DNA from: Podarcis raffonei
Taxonomy: Eukaryota > Chordata > Lepidosauria > Squamata > Lacertidae
Direction: 5' to 3'
Assembly (NCBI RefSeq): GCF_027172205.1
Contig: NC_070607.1
Span: forward strand, 66,650,831 to 66,714,830
DNA: 64,000 nucleotides
Under the pieces are notes generated by a model. It ran no database searches. It saw only the letters and a program-made list of their open reading frames with translations, and was not told the origin of the DNA. Shown here in pieces: positions 51,857 to 63,740 of this stretch; position 1 is the stretch's first letter, and every line of letters begins with the position of its first letter. A program made the translations under genes and the position numbers.

Positions 51857-52134
51857 TATAGTGAGGGAAAACCCTTCAGATTGAATTCTCTCCTTTTATA
51901 CACATTTGAGAGTTTTAGTTTTATTTAATAGAGTCTGTAATGGGAAACTCTAAAGGGCAGTGATGTCCAAGATGCCGAAGGATCAGTTTGACAAATTGAT
52001 TACATGCAACTGGAACTCGCCACCCTGAGACAGCATTTTATATTTTTCTTAGCTCAAGAGGGCCTCATTGCTAAGCTGATCAGAGAAAATATTTTTGTTG
52101 CTTCTAACTCCATTTTTAACCATTCTTGAGGAAT

Positions 52135-52450
52135 GGTTTTCTCTTTCCCTTTTCTCTCTGCACAGTACACTAACTTTTCTCTGCACTGTGACAGTGCAGA
52201 GCTCTGTCTCTGAGCTCCTTTCTGTTAACCCCCTCCTTTTCTTTCTCCATTACATACAGCTTCCTTTTCTCTCTCAAATCACACACATCTATCTTCTGCT
52301 TCACCACAAATCTGCAAATCCCATCTATCCCCACCTTTTCCCATTTCCCCATCTCTGCTCCCCTTTTCTTCCTCTAATCTTCATTCTCTTTTCTCCCCAC
52401 CTTCCCACCCCATTCTGCCATTCCCTGCCACCTTATCTGAAGTCCCTACG
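52135..52450. repeat. Pyrimidine-rich strand-biased tract
   Basis: For about 300 bp the plus strand is dominated by C and T (TTTTCTCTCTGC, CCCCTTTTCTTCCTC and the like) without being a simple tandem repeat. It keeps a frame of 184 codons open because pyrimidine-rich DNA lacks stops. No gene is inferred. Confidence 0.5.
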
Positions 52451-53238
52451 AGTTTTCATTATGCTTTCATTATCCCAGCAGCTCACACCAGTGAAGACTT
52501 CATGGGCACAGGTGAGCCCAAGCAGCTTGATTTGCTGGATGAAAAAGCTGTCACTAACTCCTTCATGTGCTTTTGAAATCTGGGCGATACTGGGAGGAAC
52601 AGTACAGGCGCAGGCACTCTCTTCGCTCCAAATATTGCTGGGGTTTTGAATTTCCACAGAAGCCCACAAATAGGGATGGAGCTGCAGTTGACCTGTGGAC
52701 TAGCGCAGACGTGGCCTAGAGAAATAAACCCCTTTTTTCTAAGAAAACTGTTATTTGTAAGTTAGTGCATTTGAAAGAAATACATGTCACAGCTTGAAAT
52801 ACATGTCACATATCATTTTGAGATGGGGGTTGTTTAAATTATCTATGTAACTGCATTACAGCAGATATCCAAAATGTAAATGTTCATAGCAGACCTGGTA
52901 CTGTGTATTTGTGAAAACTAGGAGTCCTGCATGCCATGCTGTAATATTCAGAGCACTGCCAGCAGAGGTCGCCAGGCCACTTGAGTAAGACAAGGCAGAC
53001 TCAAAGCATGATTTGTTTGCTCACAATGAACCCTCACAGGAGGTGTCTCCTATTTCTGCTTCAACGCTCTAGCACCAAATCCAGATGTTCAAGAGAAATC
53101 TCTGGAACGCCAGGCTCTGTCCCCAAAAATGACAAGCCCCCAAAACTTAGATGTGGGAACTGTCCCTCCAAGTGAGAAATGAAGGTCTGTGAGGAATAAA
53201 AGGTGTTAAATCATAGCCCAGTGGCAGAAGGCATTCTC

Positions 53239-53560
53239 ACGCGGGTGGCGCTGTGGGTTAAACCACAGAGCCTAGGGCTTGCTGATCAGAAGGTTGGCAG
53301 TTTGAATCCCCGCCCCGGGGTGAGCTCCCGTTGCTCGGTCCCTGCTCCTGCCAACCTAACAGTTCAGAAGCATGTCAAAGTGTAAGTAGATAAATAGGTA
53401 CCGCTCCGGCGGGAAGGTAAATGGCATTTCTGTGCACTGCTCTGGTTCACCAGAAGCGGCTTAGTCATGCTGGCCATGTAACCCAGAAGCTGTACGCCGC
53501 AACCCCAGAGTCGGTCACAACTGGACCTAATGGTCAGGGGTCCCTTTACCTTTACCTTTA
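53239..53560 (+). mobile_element. Sauria SINE with internal deletion
   Basis: Head, B box AGTTTGAATCCCCGCC and the CCTTTACC tail are present. About 35 bp present in other copies (GGCCAATAAAGCGAGATGAG and its flanks) are missing after AAGCTGTACGCC. No clear target duplication was found. Confidence 0.93.
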
Positions 53561-53734
53561 ATTGGGGAAGGGGTTCCACTGGATGAGAGGCAAACATTAG
53601 TACAATGTGGAGGAAAGAGGGAAACTCTGGATTCTCCTTAAGCATGACAAAAAAATAATAATTGTTATCTACCTTGAAGTGCCAGGATTGATAAAGCTGT
53701 TGATCCAAAGTAAATGAGGTTGTACGACAGTCCT

Positions 53735-53850
53735 GTCAAAGAATCACAGAATCAATGAATTGTAGAGTTGGAAGGGACCACGAGGATAATCTTCTAGTCC
53801 AACCCCCTGCAATGCAAGAATCTTTCACCCAGTAGAATCTCATGCTCTAC
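53735..53850 (-). mobile_element. CR1 LINE 3' fragment
   Basis: AATTGTAGAGTTGGAAGGGA, CTTCTAGTCCAACCCCCTGC and AATGCAAGAATC are characteristic words of amniote CR1 LINEs, here in the inverse sense. It is a short 5'-truncated relic. Confidence 0.75.
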
Positions 53851-54364
53851 TGACTTTCCTGACATCACATTTTGGGTTATGTGTGAAACAGACAGTGGCC
53901 CCAACTGCCACACAGGCTAATGTGCTAAGCACACCTGATGCCTAATGTGTTCTACAAATGTTGTTGGACTCCACTTTGACCATCCTTGCCCTAAAGGAAG
54001 ACTCATGCAGGTTCACTTTCCAATTGATTTCAGCTCAAGGACTGCCACAGACCCAGAGTTCCAGCACTCAGACTGGTCTGCTCCTCTTGTGACAAATCAC
54101 CTTCGACATTCCTGGGTGGCCCACCCAATTTTGCTAGAGTTGCTAGCTACAAATGCCCTCATCAGCTCAAAGTGCAGATTCAAATGCTTTTCAACAGTGA
54201 CAGGCGGGGGGAGGGGGAGAGAATATCTCTGTGCATGTATTATTTCCCTCACCCGCATGCATTATTTCTGCCTTCATCTCTAGAAACTGCAAACATGCAG
54301 GCTTTCCCACACAGACAGATTCATGGCAGGTTTCCTCTTCCTTAAATACAGGAGAGCCAGACAC

Positions 54365-56045
54365 ACAAACTCCTTTTAACCGCTTTATTGAATACATGGA
54401 ATTTTATTTGCTCTAGTATGTAACAGAACATTGTAAAAATGTTATTACTACAGGTTTTCTGGCAAGTTTGTAACAAATGTGCATGGACCCACAGAAATGT
54501 AATCTAATTTCATGCAAATCCCCTAAAGCGGAGAGATTAAAACATTATTCAGGCTGCATCCTAAAGGAAAGGATATGAACTGTGCATTTAGATCACACTG
54601 AAAACTAATATGGACCCATATTGTGCTAAATAAATTGGGGGACACGTGACCTAGATTATCTGTTAAAAAGCTCCAAACCATTTGAAGGCTTATACCTTGA
54701 AAGCAAGACTTCCCCTGAGCTTCATAAAAGAAAGAAGTAAGACTGCAAACATTAGACCCCATATATAGATGCTTAGAAGATCTACAGCTTCTGTGGTTTG
54801 GAATCTTCCTTAATCTCTTCTTAAACCCTATAAAATGATACACTACAGGTCCAGTTAATCACTGGCTTCAATCTTCTATTACATTAAGAGCTTTGCAGGA
54901 AGTGAATTGAATCTGACAGCTCCTGTTTTTAGTGCTTGTTTGGACAGGATACTCAGGTGCCTGTAGTTCCATGACAATGCAATAGGCAGGTCCTCTCCTG
55001 CCCAGGGAACCTCCCTAAGCAGAGACAAGAACAAACAGGGGCTACCCTCAAGGCAAAGAAGTGAAGCTGACCCATTAAGCACTTCCTTTGTTCAAGGGGG
55101 AAGTGACACAGAAAGGACTGATGATAACCTGAAGCAGTAGCAAATTGGACTTCTAAACCTTTTACTTCTCAGTGGTCCTAGTCGCCGTAAGTAACAAATA
55201 TTGAATCTTTGGTTGTACACCTTCAAACTTGTACACCTTCTAGGAGTGACAGGAATGGTGGGCAATGCCATTAGGGAAAGCACCTGTGTATCAGTCTCTG
55301 AAACCTTATTTTGATATGATCTAAATTCTCCCAAATATGAAAAAGTGCCTTAATACTATATTAGTAATATTTCTGAAATGTTCAAGGTTACAACAGTTTA
55401 GGATTTGCCTGCATAGTTCCTCCAAACTCTAGAAAAGTGCTTTATTTACACTTTTGTACATGTTTACACACTTTCCCTTTCCTTCTCTGTATCACTTGTA
55501 CACAACTAAGTAGTTTAAGTTTTCAGCTCTTTATCCTTGTGGTCCACAATCATCTTTGATCAGCTTCATATTTTGCACTTGACTTTTCAATAAGACTTAA
55601 TATCACAATATATAATATGTTCTCACAAAAATAACCTTTGCTAGGGGTGGGAGGAAGAGGTGTTTTGAAGAAGCTATCACAGTGTTTTATATACGGAAAT
55701 GGCTATGCTCTCTGCTGTATATAGTTTCAGCTGTGGCTGAAAGCGTGAAACTGTATTTAAGAAGGCCACTGTATTAATGTGAGCCATGGTAGGTTAGAGC
55801 CCACTGCAGATCATTGGAAACTTTAGTGTCTTCTAGGGCATATGGGTCAGGACTATATGGTTGGCTGCTGAGCTAGTAAACAGGAGGTGGGCCAGTGATA
55901 CACTGGAAAGCAGCAGATTCTGTTACTGTTAATACATTTGCAAGAACTGGTGAAATTGCCTTGAGGGTCAGTCTGGATGAGTTTAGCATTGGCAAAGCAT
56001 TCAGTGCTGGAGAGGAGACTTCAAAGTCTCTCATGGGCCAGCTCT
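54365..56045 (-). other. CSRP1: CSRP1 3' untranslated region
   Basis: The region runs from the stop at 56046 to two AATAAA hexamers 14 nt apart (54403-54408 and 54384-54389). Downstream is a GU-rich stretch (GTTTGTGTGTCTGG, about 54350-54368), as expected for a cleavage signal. The 1.7 kb is almost free of recognisable repeats, consistent with conserved exon sequence. Confidence 0.68.
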
Positions 56046-56122
56046 TCACTGGGAGTGGACAAGTGCTCCAGCTCCCTGCCCAAAGCCAAAGCCCTTGGGT
56101 CCGAAGTTCTTGGCATAGCAGC
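56046..56122 (-). CDS. CSRP1: CSRP1 last coding exon
   Basis: After a CTCCTGCAG acceptor it encodes [24 protein letters not shown] and TGA. The last zinc-binding Cys of LIM2 and the second glycine-rich repeat are here. The final residue is Gln where human has Glu. Confidence 0.97.
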
Positions 56123-59049
56123 CTGCAGGAGAAAAGGTGAAGAGAGACACGGTCAGAGTGTTGGCTATGCGGCAAACCAACAGTTCATACAGCATAAATC
56201 ACTGAGCAAAAGCAGGAAAATTACACTTCCCTTTTCAGGGGCAAACTACACACATGTAACTTCTCCCACTCCATTTCAAACACTTTCATTATTATTATTT
56301 TTTTACAAAACACAGCTGTAGAGGCTGCAATCTGCAGCCATTGCATTTAAAAGTTTTAGTGGAAAACCCACTAGAGGCATAGAGATAAGAAGCCTCTTCC
56401 CACCCACTGTGATTAATAATTTTGTACAACAACAATGAGCATCAGCGGTAAGTTACACAAGACAAGGGCATTGCGAGTTGTTTAGGTCTTAAGACACACT
56501 GTGCTGATATGAAAAACGTGTTTATATATATACCTGTAGGTATCATTAGATATTATCAAGGTGGGCAAACTGATGAAGGGTAGGGGGAATTTATCGGTCT
56601 CACTATTACACTGCAAGTCAAGGAACAGTTATAAATACTAGAGGTTTGCCACCTACGGTTCTATGAAAGCCCTAAATAGCAACCTTTTGCAATTTTGCAT
56701 CCTGGTCCTCCAAGACCATCTGGAGGCGGACAGAACACCCTTTGCATTAGCGTCACATTTGACACATTGACCCGTGACTAACCATCACATCTCACTAGAA
56801 ATCTAACACAAGCAAGACATCCTGAAATATAAATTCTTACCTTTGCAGTAGATTTCACCGTCTTTATCAGCCAAAGTAGTGGACTCTAAACTTTTACCAC
56901 ACTTTGCACATCTGAAACATGCTTTGTGCCATGACTGAGGACAACACAGAAGACAAGATGTTAGGGTGCAAGTAAAAGTATTCACCATGACACTTTGGGC
57001 CTCCTACATTAGGTGTTGTCAGGTTCTTATTTTTTTTAAGACAGTAATTCTCACTGGCAATGCATGAGGCCGGCAGCCCAGTCACCCATCTTTTCATCCC
57101 AAATACTGTTTTGTACTGAAATATTCCAAATTCCTAGTGATCACTCCTAGGTTCTAGCATTTGAAGGTTTGCATGCAACCCAAGGAAGACAATGTATACA
57201 CCCCAACTATCTTCATTGATATTCCTACGTAATCGCTTAGCCTCATTTATGCTGCTAGCCTTATTCATAATTTGGAGCAAGGAATTCCAAAGATCAGTGT
57301 ACACTGCAACAAAAAGATGCCACATTTCTGTCTTGATTCTGCAAAAATATCCATGCTAATCTGACAGAGGATAAGTTTTGAAGGCTGTTTTGAGCACCTT
57401 CACAAAAAGTTGTTGAGCACTCAAGAGCTGCTTCTTACAACATGAAGTTCTTACACAGACATAGTTTCTATGGGCAGGATTTGCCTAAGGAGCCTGTGAG
57501 TGGAAACCCTGTGCAAGGATTCTGCTTGTGCGATGGGCCTTCTTCCCGTCCCCTTCCCCATGCCCCCTGCAATTGGCTCAGGGGGCACTGGAAGAAACCC
57601 AAGTGGAGAGGGGAGGGGAATTTGCTCTGTCTGGCAAGCTGAAATACTTCTGAAAATGGAACATTCATAATACTGCAACATTAAATTCCACCCCATGCAA
57701 CAACTTTAGTGTAAATTGCAATGTGGGGAAATTCCACACGCGTGTGTTTCACTGTGTATGCCCCAAATCAGGAAACCCCAACTGGAAGCGGTTTCCCCAT
57801 TGCACCCAATGTTTTTGATTTACTCTCACACCAGTGTGTGATTTATACTCTGAGGTTCAGCTCTTAACAGTAGGCTCTTACCTTTCCAGCTCCAACCACC
57901 TTCTCGGCAGCATACACAGCCTGTCCGCAGCGGGGACAGCCGTCAGCACCACCCACCTTCTGCGCCATCTTGGATGCATTGGGATTGTTGGTAGGCTGGT
58001 GGGGCTGGGGCCTGTGGAGTCCAGACAGGGAAACAATCATTATATGTCTGCAGGTTTGTAGACTGTAGAGTCTGCAGGGAAGGAGGATATTGGTGACAGC
58101 CAATTCCGTTTGTGGCTATGGAAGGAGTGGGGAACAAAAACAGTGTGCCATCAGTATTCTAGGGACTGGTAAGTTATAGGATAGTGTTGTTCCCAAAATT
58201 CCCTTTTTGCGGGTGAATGTCAGGTCAGTGTGCTGCATACCATGAGGCATTGGGGACAAGACCACATAGTTTGTTTACATCACTGAGAATCTGGTCTGGT
58301 ACTCATCCAGATAATTTCAGTCACATACTCAATACAGCAGCAGTCAAGGACTACAGCTTAGGAGAGGGTGCAGAAATTGTGTCATTCCACAAGATAGAGT
58401 GCCCATGTTTGCTTTTTCACTTTCTAAAACATCCATATTTGGCACAGTTATCGCTAGACAGGGCCTTATTCAAGCTGGCACTTGTGATCAAGGTTAACCT
58501 GGGAAAGAGAGGGTTTGGGGCTTGTTTTGTTGGTTTTTGTCTAGATTATAGATAATGCCAATACGTTAGGGTGTTTAAGAGGGGGCAGGCCACACATTTA
58601 AATAATCAGAGTGCTGCATTTTTTTCTGCACCCAGAAGCACTTGGGAACTGATCAAGTCCCCATATTAAAATTGTTGCCAGTCATGGGGATTTTCCCCAT
58701 ATATGAGAGAGCATCATGGTATTTTAGTCAAAAGCAGCATTGGGTCAGAATTATCTCTGAATTATAGGGACTTCTCCAGAAGTAACTCCCTTTTCTGCAT
58801 GAGCAAGAAATAAAATATTCACCTAAGACAGACAATATGATCACACTTGTTACCAAGATGGAGAAAGATTTACAACTTACTGCTCAGGTTTGATCCCAAG
58901 CCCTTCCCCCCTGTCCATGCTCAGAGTCCCTGCTCCCTGTCCAAATCCATAGCCTTTTGGTCCATACTTCTTCCCATAGCAGGACTTGCAGTAGATTTCT
59001 TCTCCATGCACAGCTACTGTGGTGCTGTCCAAGTTCTTTTTGCAAACCA
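56046..59049 (-). CDS. CSRP1: Cysteine and glycine-rich protein 1 (partial, four coding exons)
   Basis: CRP1 is a two-LIM-domain protein that binds α-actinin and zyxin on actin filaments and shuttles to the nucleus. In vertebrates it is strong in smooth muscle. The exons 59049-58881, 58011-57882, 56934-56841 and 56122-56046 join in phase to give residues about 38-193. They start in the second half of LIM1 ([20 protein letters not shown]). Next is the glycine-rich [14 protein letters not shown], a linker, and complete LIM2 ([19 protein letters not shown], then [13 protein letters not shown], then GEIYCKGCYAKN). The end is [18 protein letters not shown]. Human CSRP1 differs at only a few positions. 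The first coding exon (about 37 residues) is not visible before 64000. Confidence 0.96.
56841..56934 (-). CDS. CSRP1: CSRP1 exon, core of LIM2
   Basis: The 94-nt exon encodes [20 protein letters not shown] then [11 protein letters not shown], plus the first base of a Gly codon. It contains the His-Cys and Cys-Cys zinc ligands. The acceptor is CCTCAG and the donor GTAAGA. Confidence 0.98.
56935..57881 (-). other. CSRP1 intron
   Basis: No repeat or exon was recognised. Short open frames lack motifs. Confidence 0.5.
57882..58011 (-). CDS. CSRP1: CSRP1 exon, linker and start of LIM2
   Basis: The 130-nt exon opens by completing a Gln codon and encodes [20 protein letters not shown], then [20 protein letters not shown] and AGK. 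The [12 protein letters not shown] linker corresponds to human GHRPTTNPNASK and is the most divergent part of the protein. CPRC gives the first two LIM2 zinc ligands. Confidence 0.97.
58012..58880 (-). other. CSRP1 intron
   Basis: Unique-looking intronic sequence with no recognised element. Confidence 0.5.
58881..59049 (-). CDS. CSRP1: CSRP1 exon, second half of LIM1
   Basis: The 169-nt exon starts inside a Met codon (A|TG) and encodes [20 protein letters not shown], then [20 protein letters not shown] and [15 protein letters not shown] plus two bases of Gln. It holds the last LIM1 zinc ligands and the KKYGPK nuclear-localisation-like motif. The acceptor is CCTTGCAG and the donor GTAAGT. Confidence 0.98.
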
Positions 59050-59224
59050 CTGCAAGGAAGGGAGAAGGAAGAGACAAAAGTTAGAAGGCCTTCAGGAGCT
59101 TTACGTATCAGACCTTCTTTCTCCAAGGAGCTACCTGAGGAGATTTGTGGGTAGCCATTCAATAGCTGCAGTGCCACAGAGAATTAGGGTCAAAGTACAG
59201 ATGACACTGAAGAGCTACTGTCAA

Positions 59225-59830
59225 GATGATGATGACGATTTATTTATACCCCGCCCTTCCCGGTTTAAAAACTGGGCTCAGGGCAGCTAACAGCAAATAT
59301 AAAACATTGATTAAAATGTGACTTTAAAATGGCATAAAACAGCATAAAATACAACATCAATAAAATTCAAAAATTCAGGGGTCATTTTTTTTGGGGGGGG
59401 TAGAACCCAGTCAGTAGACATCAAATGATCACCAGGGCTAACTGGCCAAGTTGGTCCTACTAGGGCCAGCAAGGAGACCAGAGAAGAATTTAAATGTAGG
59501 GTCCCAGAAAGGGTTTCTTCATAGAAGAGGAAAGGGAACAGAGGATCAGGGTAATTCAAATTGAAGGCCAGGCAGAATGGCTCTGTCTTACAGGCCCTGC
59601 GGAAGGAGATCAAGTCCTGTGTGTGTTCGCGGGGGGTGGGGGTAGGGTGGAAATCCTCCTCTCTCAGATGAAAAGGTGAGGGTGCTGGGCTCAATGGCTC
59701 CATCCAAGGACAGCCCCAGCAAGTTACTGTGATGAGCTGTGGAATACCATTTAATTTGGACATAATTGACAAGCGAAGAGGCACCCCCCTGAAAAGATCC
59801 TGATTTATGCTGCAGGAGAAAACCATCTAT
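59225..59830 (-). mobile_element. L2-like LINE 3' part
   Basis: The minus frame gives DLISFRRACKTEPFCLAF, a decayed form of the FRRxLKTxLF motif at the end of L2-like ORF2. It is followed by a 3' UTR ending in GGGCGGGGTATAAATAAATC and (ATC)n at 59224-59238. Confidence 0.65.
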
Positions 59831-60079
59831 TTGGAAAGGTTTGGAAAGAATGAAAGATGCTTATTTCTGCTTTGCTTGAGACATGGAAGGAGAGGAGGGA
59901 GGCAATATTTTAAGTCATTTTGGGAGGGTCTGCATTATCTACTCTCCCCTAAAGCAATGGAATGTAAAGTTTTTGGGAAGAGTGACTTTAAAAATACCTC
60001 TTTGGGTACTTCTATAACTAAGGACTTTGAAAGAAGATGGAGAGGAACAGCCTTGAGGGACTTTGAGGGATTTTGACCA

Positions 60080-61000
60080 CTCCTTGAAACTTCGTATTGT
60101 GAAATTAAAATAATAAAGAATAAAGAGAACAAACTGTGGAGTTGGACGTAATGGAACTGAGGATTGGCAGGATGGACTGCAGGAAGATTTATTAGTTTAG
60201 GGGGGAGAATGGAGAGAAGATATGGATTTTGTTGAGATCATATCAACCCTACCCCTTGAAGCTGGAAATAAGAACAGTGAAAGAGACAGGGTGGACCACA
60301 ATGCATACCATATTGACGGCATCTGAGACTTTCAGACAGAAAAGAAGAGATATGGATTATGTTTATTAATGAACTGTTTGTATGTAAAATGCAGCATTAA
60401 ATTTTGGCAAAATGTGAGGTGGGTGACACTGGGAGATTAGTAGTGTGAGGGGGTGATGTATATTATATATTTATACCCCCCAAAATTCTAGGGGTTTCAT
60501 TTTCACCCTCTGCATGCAGCACCAGTGAGGCTGAGTTGTTGATTACTGGGGCAAGATGTCAGACATCAATGCTCAAGGCCATGTTAGGGAAGAATGTGTG
60601 TGTGTTGTCTGGGAGGAAGCAAGATCTGTCTTTCTCAGGCAAAGTGGTATCAGAAGGAAATGTTTCAAAATTGATGAATGACTATTACAGATAGATAAAA
60701 GAGGACTTACTCTACTCAACTATTTTGAGGACAGTTTATAACAATGTATAAAAGCCACAGCAAAAATTGGTAATTGAACAGGTGGTGTGTAGGTAGAAGG
60801 GATGACTGTATCATGAAATGATAGTTGGAAAAGTTATTTTATTGGGAGCAGGAAAGGAGGGAGGAAAATAGAGGGAACATCTGGGGTGTGTGGGAAATAA
60901 GCTTTTAAATTTGAATTGAATTTGTAGTAATTTGTATTATTTTGGTGACAATTTGTTAAATATTATGGAAAATCAATAAAAAATTATTGAAAAAGAAAAT
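60080..61000 (+). mobile_element. AT-rich LINE-like 3' region with A-rich tail
   Basis: An A/G-rich plus strand ends in AATCAATAAAAAATTATTG followed by AAAAAGAAAA. Purine-rich 3' UTRs with an A-tail are typical of L1-type insertions. No ORF motif supports the class, so the call is tentative. Confidence 0.35.
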
Positions 61001-62794
61001 TGACAGAGCTTTCCAACTGCAGACAAAGATGCTTCTGCCTGGGCTATCCAGTATCTGACAGCTTCACTGTTGCACACAAACACATTTTCCTCTCTCAAAT
61101 GCACATTCAGACCTCAGCATCACTCATACTGGTGTCCTCTCTTAACCCTTGCCTTGATTCTAGAGTCAGAACTGTAGAGGGTAAGAAGAGTAGAAGAACG
61201 ATGGCCTCAAGGATAAGGAGGATCAGAACTGAGGCCAAGAGCTAATGTTATGTTTCTCCCAACTGCAAAGGAATTAGAGCCTTGAGTTCTATATTGTCCT
61301 TAAAGAGAGAGAGAAGATGTTGAGACTGCCAACAGCAGTCAAGTTTTAAAACCTCAGGAGGCTGGAGTTTGCCTCTTAGCCCAAAATAAAATTGTCTTAC
61401 TCTTAAAGAATGCGAAAACAAAACAGATCGCTCCCCTAGGAATGCCACAGTAGCAACAGTAGCAACAGTCTATACCTTGCAACTAAATATGGGTCTCCAA
61501 GACTGAATATCCCATCCTCATTACCAAATATGGTACTATTTTCCTCTGACTGGTCTAGCCCTCCAGCAGAGAGAATTAATAGGAAGAGGAGTGTCAAGAT
61601 GTGCTGCCATCAAAGGAGGATTGCTGCAAAACTCTCTTCCATCAAAAACAGCTTACATTTCTTGGAGTGGAGTTCCAAAACTTGCCTGGCCTGGATGTCT
61701 TGTACAATCACTACAAGTTAGGCTCAGCTATTTTGAACAGCGTGTCATATTGGGCTGCTGGGTCATTATAGTATATATAAGGGGAATCAGCTTTGATCAA
61801 AGATACTTGGTTCTATGTTTCTGGTGAAGGGGATTGAAGTGTGTCTTCTTCCCATTCAGAGTTTTGCCCTCTCCATATCAAAGGACCTTTTGCTCAGCAC
61901 TGTATACAAATCTTTGAGAAGCCACTGCCAAATGCCTCGCTGAGATGCCATTCTTATTTATTTGAAATCAGGATGTTAGCCGTAGTTCTGAAGCAGAGAT
62001 TCCATACCAATGAGCTCAGAAAAGCTAAAAAGGGCTAGGTTTGGGGTTGTTTGCAGATGACAGCTGTTTAGCGTATCCACACACTTCAAGAAGAATCTGG
62101 TGTTTGTTTTGATGTAATCCAAGCCCACCACTTACTTACACTTACGTGCTCTACACTGCGTCACTGATTAACTATGTTGCTCTCTGTTGTAATCAGTGGA
62201 ACAGGAACTGATTCACTGCTGGTGTGTTCCCTTTACTCTCATTCAGAGCAAATGAGGCCCCTTCTCAGTAACTGTCCAGGAAGCTGATATGTTTAGGAAC
62301 TTCTCCTCCCACCCCCACCCCCCACAAACAACAGAGCTTGGATCTTATTTGGAAATGGTAAAGGCTAATGGGGTTGAGGAGCTACATCCTTTTTTATTTT
62401 AAGGGTTTTGATTTATCAAGTTCTCTTGACAGTTTACTGATTAAGACTCTGCTTAGTTTATATTCAGAGGAATGTTAATGGTGATTTCCTGCCATGCAAT
62501 ATTCTTCACTGTTTGTTCCAAACAATGCACTGCTCTGTTTATTTTTAACAGAAAAGTGGTATAAAAGTTTCATAAATAAATGACTTGGCAATTTTATTCT
62601 GTCTCATCTCTCTTCACATTTGTAACATGGCTGGTAATGCAGTTCATTGTTTGTGGGTTAGCAACCCTCCAATGTAGACTTTGGCTCTCTGGTGAACAAA
62701 TGGTGTGATCTTTGGGTCTCCTGGTTCCCCAAGCCTGGAAGTGTTCTTATTTGAGGCCATAATATCTGCAAGTCCACAAGTGTTCAGTTACTTG

Positions 62795-62966
62795 CACAGA
62801 CCATTGGTCCATCTAGTTTTGTACTGTCTGTATACTGTCTGGCATGGCTCTTCAGGGTTTCAGGCAAGGTTCTCTCCCCAGCTCTACCTAGAGATGTTGG
62901 GGAATGAACCTGAGACCTTCTGCATGCAAAGCAGATGCTCTATGACTGAGCTATGGCCCTTCCCCA
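62795..62966 (-). mobile_element. tRNA-Ala-like SINE
   Basis: CAGACCATTGGTCCATCTAG, GGGGAATGAACCTGAGACC, TTCTGCATGCAAAGCAGATG and GACTGAGCTATGGCCC give the tRNA-Ala-like head on the minus strand. Confidence 0.8.
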
Positions 62967-63740
62967 GGAGCTGCAGCTCTTCCCCTACTTCAGACATTTC
63001 CCCCCTGTAGCTTTGCTTAAGGTTGATGTAAAAATTAGATCTCCACACGCACATTATACATGAACAGGCAAGTCACTTGAACAACAGATGAGACTGCTCC
63101 TATTAAGTCTCCTTTGTTAGGGTCAAAGTGAGTTTATGTGGTCACAGGGACCAGAGATTGGTACACATTGTGCAGTAAGAGAGCAGCACAACTTTTGTTT
63201 TAAGATGTCCATAGCTGCAGTAAAAATCACATTTTCCAGCTGCTAAACTAGAGAACAGCTGTTGCCCCAGGTCAACACAGTCCCATCACAGAGGGCATTT
63301 CCTTCAGTGCTTTGAGATTAGCAGATTAGCCGCATTTCCTTTCACCAGCTATTGTTTAGTTTAGTTTATTCAGCAAGCTGAAGCATATACAAGATTCTCA
63401 GAGGCGGAACACACAAACACAGGAGGTCATCAGACACACAGCGCATAAGAAAAGACAAACACAGCATTAGTGTGAAGATAAGCCTAACATTGGATGCAGT
63501 AGAGAGCAGAGCACAAGAACAGAAAGCTTTTTATTTTATTTAAAAAACAACAACCAAGTCAACACCAGCTGGCTAAAGAGGCTCTACATTTGACATTCAG
63601 CTTCAATAGGCAGGGCCTATCAGGTTTAAAATTCTGGCTATGAATTCACTGTCAATTAGAATGGAGTTACAGAGAGAGCGAGATCTATTGCCGTTATGAA
63701 ACAATTTAATATAGAACCTTTTACCATCTATGACTAGTGA

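Larger units (their letters stand above)
59050..63740 (-). other. CSRP1 5' intron region
   Basis: The sequence upstream of the LIM1 exon holds an L2-like LINE (59225-59830), an L1-like tail (about 60080-61000) and a tRNA-Ala-like SINE (62795-62966). I looked for the missing exon (MPNWGGGKKCGVC type sequence, minus strand) and did not find it. Confidence 0.6.

Noticed and set aside
52095-52649. 184-codon plus-strand open frame
   Set aside because: It is open because the tract is almost pure pyrimidine. The product would be low-complexity Leu/Ser/Pro.
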